Assembly (NCBI GenBank): GCA_002309915.1 | Contig: DBYT01000057.1 | Location: 1-14,938 of the forward strand | Source of the DNA: Bacteroidales bacterium UBA1179 | Lineage (GTDB): Bacteria; Bacteroidota; Bacteroidia; Bacteroidales; Bacteroidaceae | Length of the DNA stretch: 14,938 nt | Reading direction: 5' to 3' | Part shown: in pieces, positions 14,574-14,938 of the stretch | How positions within the stretch are numbered: the first letter of the stretch is position 1 | How the letters are laid out: each line of letters starts with the position of its first letter | Notes under the pieces: generated by a model | What the model was told of the DNA's origin: nothing | Databases searched by the model: none | Seen by the model: the letters and a program-made list of their open reading frames with translations, nothing else | Position numbers and translations under genes: made by a program

Positions 14574-14683
14574 ACAATACGGACGGAAGAGATCTACCGC
14601 ATGCATTCCGCTACCCGTTCAAGCCGCAAGTATGGCAACACGCCCGCGGTGAAACCCCATACTTTTTCGGGTGGCCAAAAAAC

Positions 14684-14711
14684 ACTGAAGTTTCACATGT
14701 GAAACTTCAGT
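14684..14711. repeat. Perfect 28-bp palindrome
   Basis: The half-site ACTGAAGTTTCACA is followed directly by its exact complement, with the centre at CATG and no spacer. The half-site resembles the IS4-type terminal repeat core (10 of 13 positions with TTCAAGTTTCGCA). It could be a dimeric regulator's operator, a cruciform, or two abutting degenerate IS ends. Confidence 0.8.
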
Positions 14712-14782
14712 TTCAGCCGCTCGCAACCGGGTCCTTCCTTGAAGGGGAGGAAGCAGGTGGGGGTCAGAAAAGGATATTATTT

Positions 14783-14843
14783 ATTCAAGTTTCGCCTTGA
14801 AGAGCCCGGAACAACATTATCCTGGAACATGCGAAACTTGAAT
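14783..14843. mobile_element. 61-bp mini-element with IS4-type ends
   Basis: ATTCAAGTTTCGC (14783-14795) and its perfect inverse (14831-14843) flank 35 bp. These 13 bp are identical to the outer part of the IS4-type right terminal repeat (11401-11420), and the left side matches for 15 bp (14781-14795). It holds no coding sequence, so it may be a tiny non-autonomous derivative or an end-to-end deletion remnant. It lies 27 bp upstream of the putative ssb start and could also act as an RNA hairpin. Confidence 0.6.
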
Positions 14844-14870
14844 TCAGTAACCCTTTAATTCAGACACATT

Positions 14871-14938
14871 ATGGAACAGCTCAATTCAGTTACCCTCCGC
14901 GGCATCATCGGAAATGCCCGCATCCAGAACATCGGCGA
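14871..14938 (+). CDS. Putative single-stranded DNA-binding protein, N-terminal fragment
   Basis: Only 22 codons are in the window: MEQLNSVTLRGIIGNARIQN and two more residues. This N-terminus closely resembles Bacteroidales SSB proteins, which start MEQLN and continue into the first OB-fold strand with LRG..G. SSB coats single-stranded DNA during replication and repair. No Bacteroidetes-type promoter box is obvious immediately upstream, and the leader region holds the IS4-like mini-element. The identification rests on a short stretch. Confidence 0.6.
   Translation, partial: MEQLNSVTLRGIIGNARIQNIG

Larger units (their letters stand above)
13881..14870. other. Repeat-rich region without a convincing gene
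   Basis: About 1 kb separates the GH31 terminator from the putative ssb gene. Short open frames exist on both strands (for example 14017-14202 minus, 61 codons; 14333-14440 plus, 35 codons). None has a recognisable family, signal or length, and several run through the inverted repeats, so I call none. The first 350 bp (13881-14230) shows only weak dyads such as CCGGAT/ATCCGG at 14220-14237 and may be a decayed gene. From 14243 onward it holds the structured repeats listed separately. Confidence 0.55.

Overview
The window looks like Bacteroidales chromosomal DNA (Bacteroides, Phocaeicola or Prevotella type). Secreted plant-glycan hydrolases of families typical of that group dominate it. Several promoters carry the Bacteroidetes -7 box TAnnTTTG, the insertion sequences are of kinds common there, and the right edge opens a gene whose first residues match Bacteroidales single-stranded DNA-binding proteins. 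The exact genus cannot be read from this stretch.

Layout, left to right. 1-155 has no gene, but a possible leftward promoter points off the window. 156 to about 1337 is a 5'-truncated IS4-family element with its transposase on the minus strand. 1414-4095 (minus) is a secreted two-enzyme protein, GH43-CBM6-GH43-CBM6. 4267-5349 (minus) is a second secreted GH43 enzyme. 5499-7174 is an IS1380-family element whose transposase is broken by one in-frame TGA; its right end stops 2 bp from the stop codon of the next gene. 7177-9573 (minus) is a secreted GH127/GH146-type (DUF1680) beta-L-arabinofuranosidase. 9646-9754 is an orphan left end of a second IS1380-type element. 9828-11420 is an apparently intact IS4-family element with an elaborate folded leader over its start codon. 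11456-13822 (plus) is a secreted GH31 enzyme of alpha-xylosidase type, closed by a strong terminator. 13881-14870 is about 1 kb without a convincing gene but dense in inverted repeats. The putative ssb gene starts at 14871 and runs off the right edge.

How the genes fit together. Two arabinofuranosidase/xylosidase-type GH43 proteins, a beta-L-arabinofuranosidase and an alpha-xylosidase-type GH31 are a side-chain-trimming set for an arabinose- and xylose-decorated plant polysaccharide (arabinoxylan, arabinan or arabinosylated xyloglucan). No SusC/SusD pair or regulator is present, so this is a fragment of a utilisation locus. The three minus-strand genes could once have been one unit, later split by the IS1380 insertion. 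IS ends now lie just upstream of both the GH127/146 and the GH31 genes, where they may shape expression.

The least ordinary part is the non-coding block at 14240-14845. It contains three hairpins of almost identical geometry (12-13 bp stem, 27-28 nt loop, arms stepping at 40-43 bp) with different stems but a shared loop motif. It also holds a perfect 28-bp palindrome and a 61-bp mini-element bounded by the same terminal repeats as the IS4-family elements.
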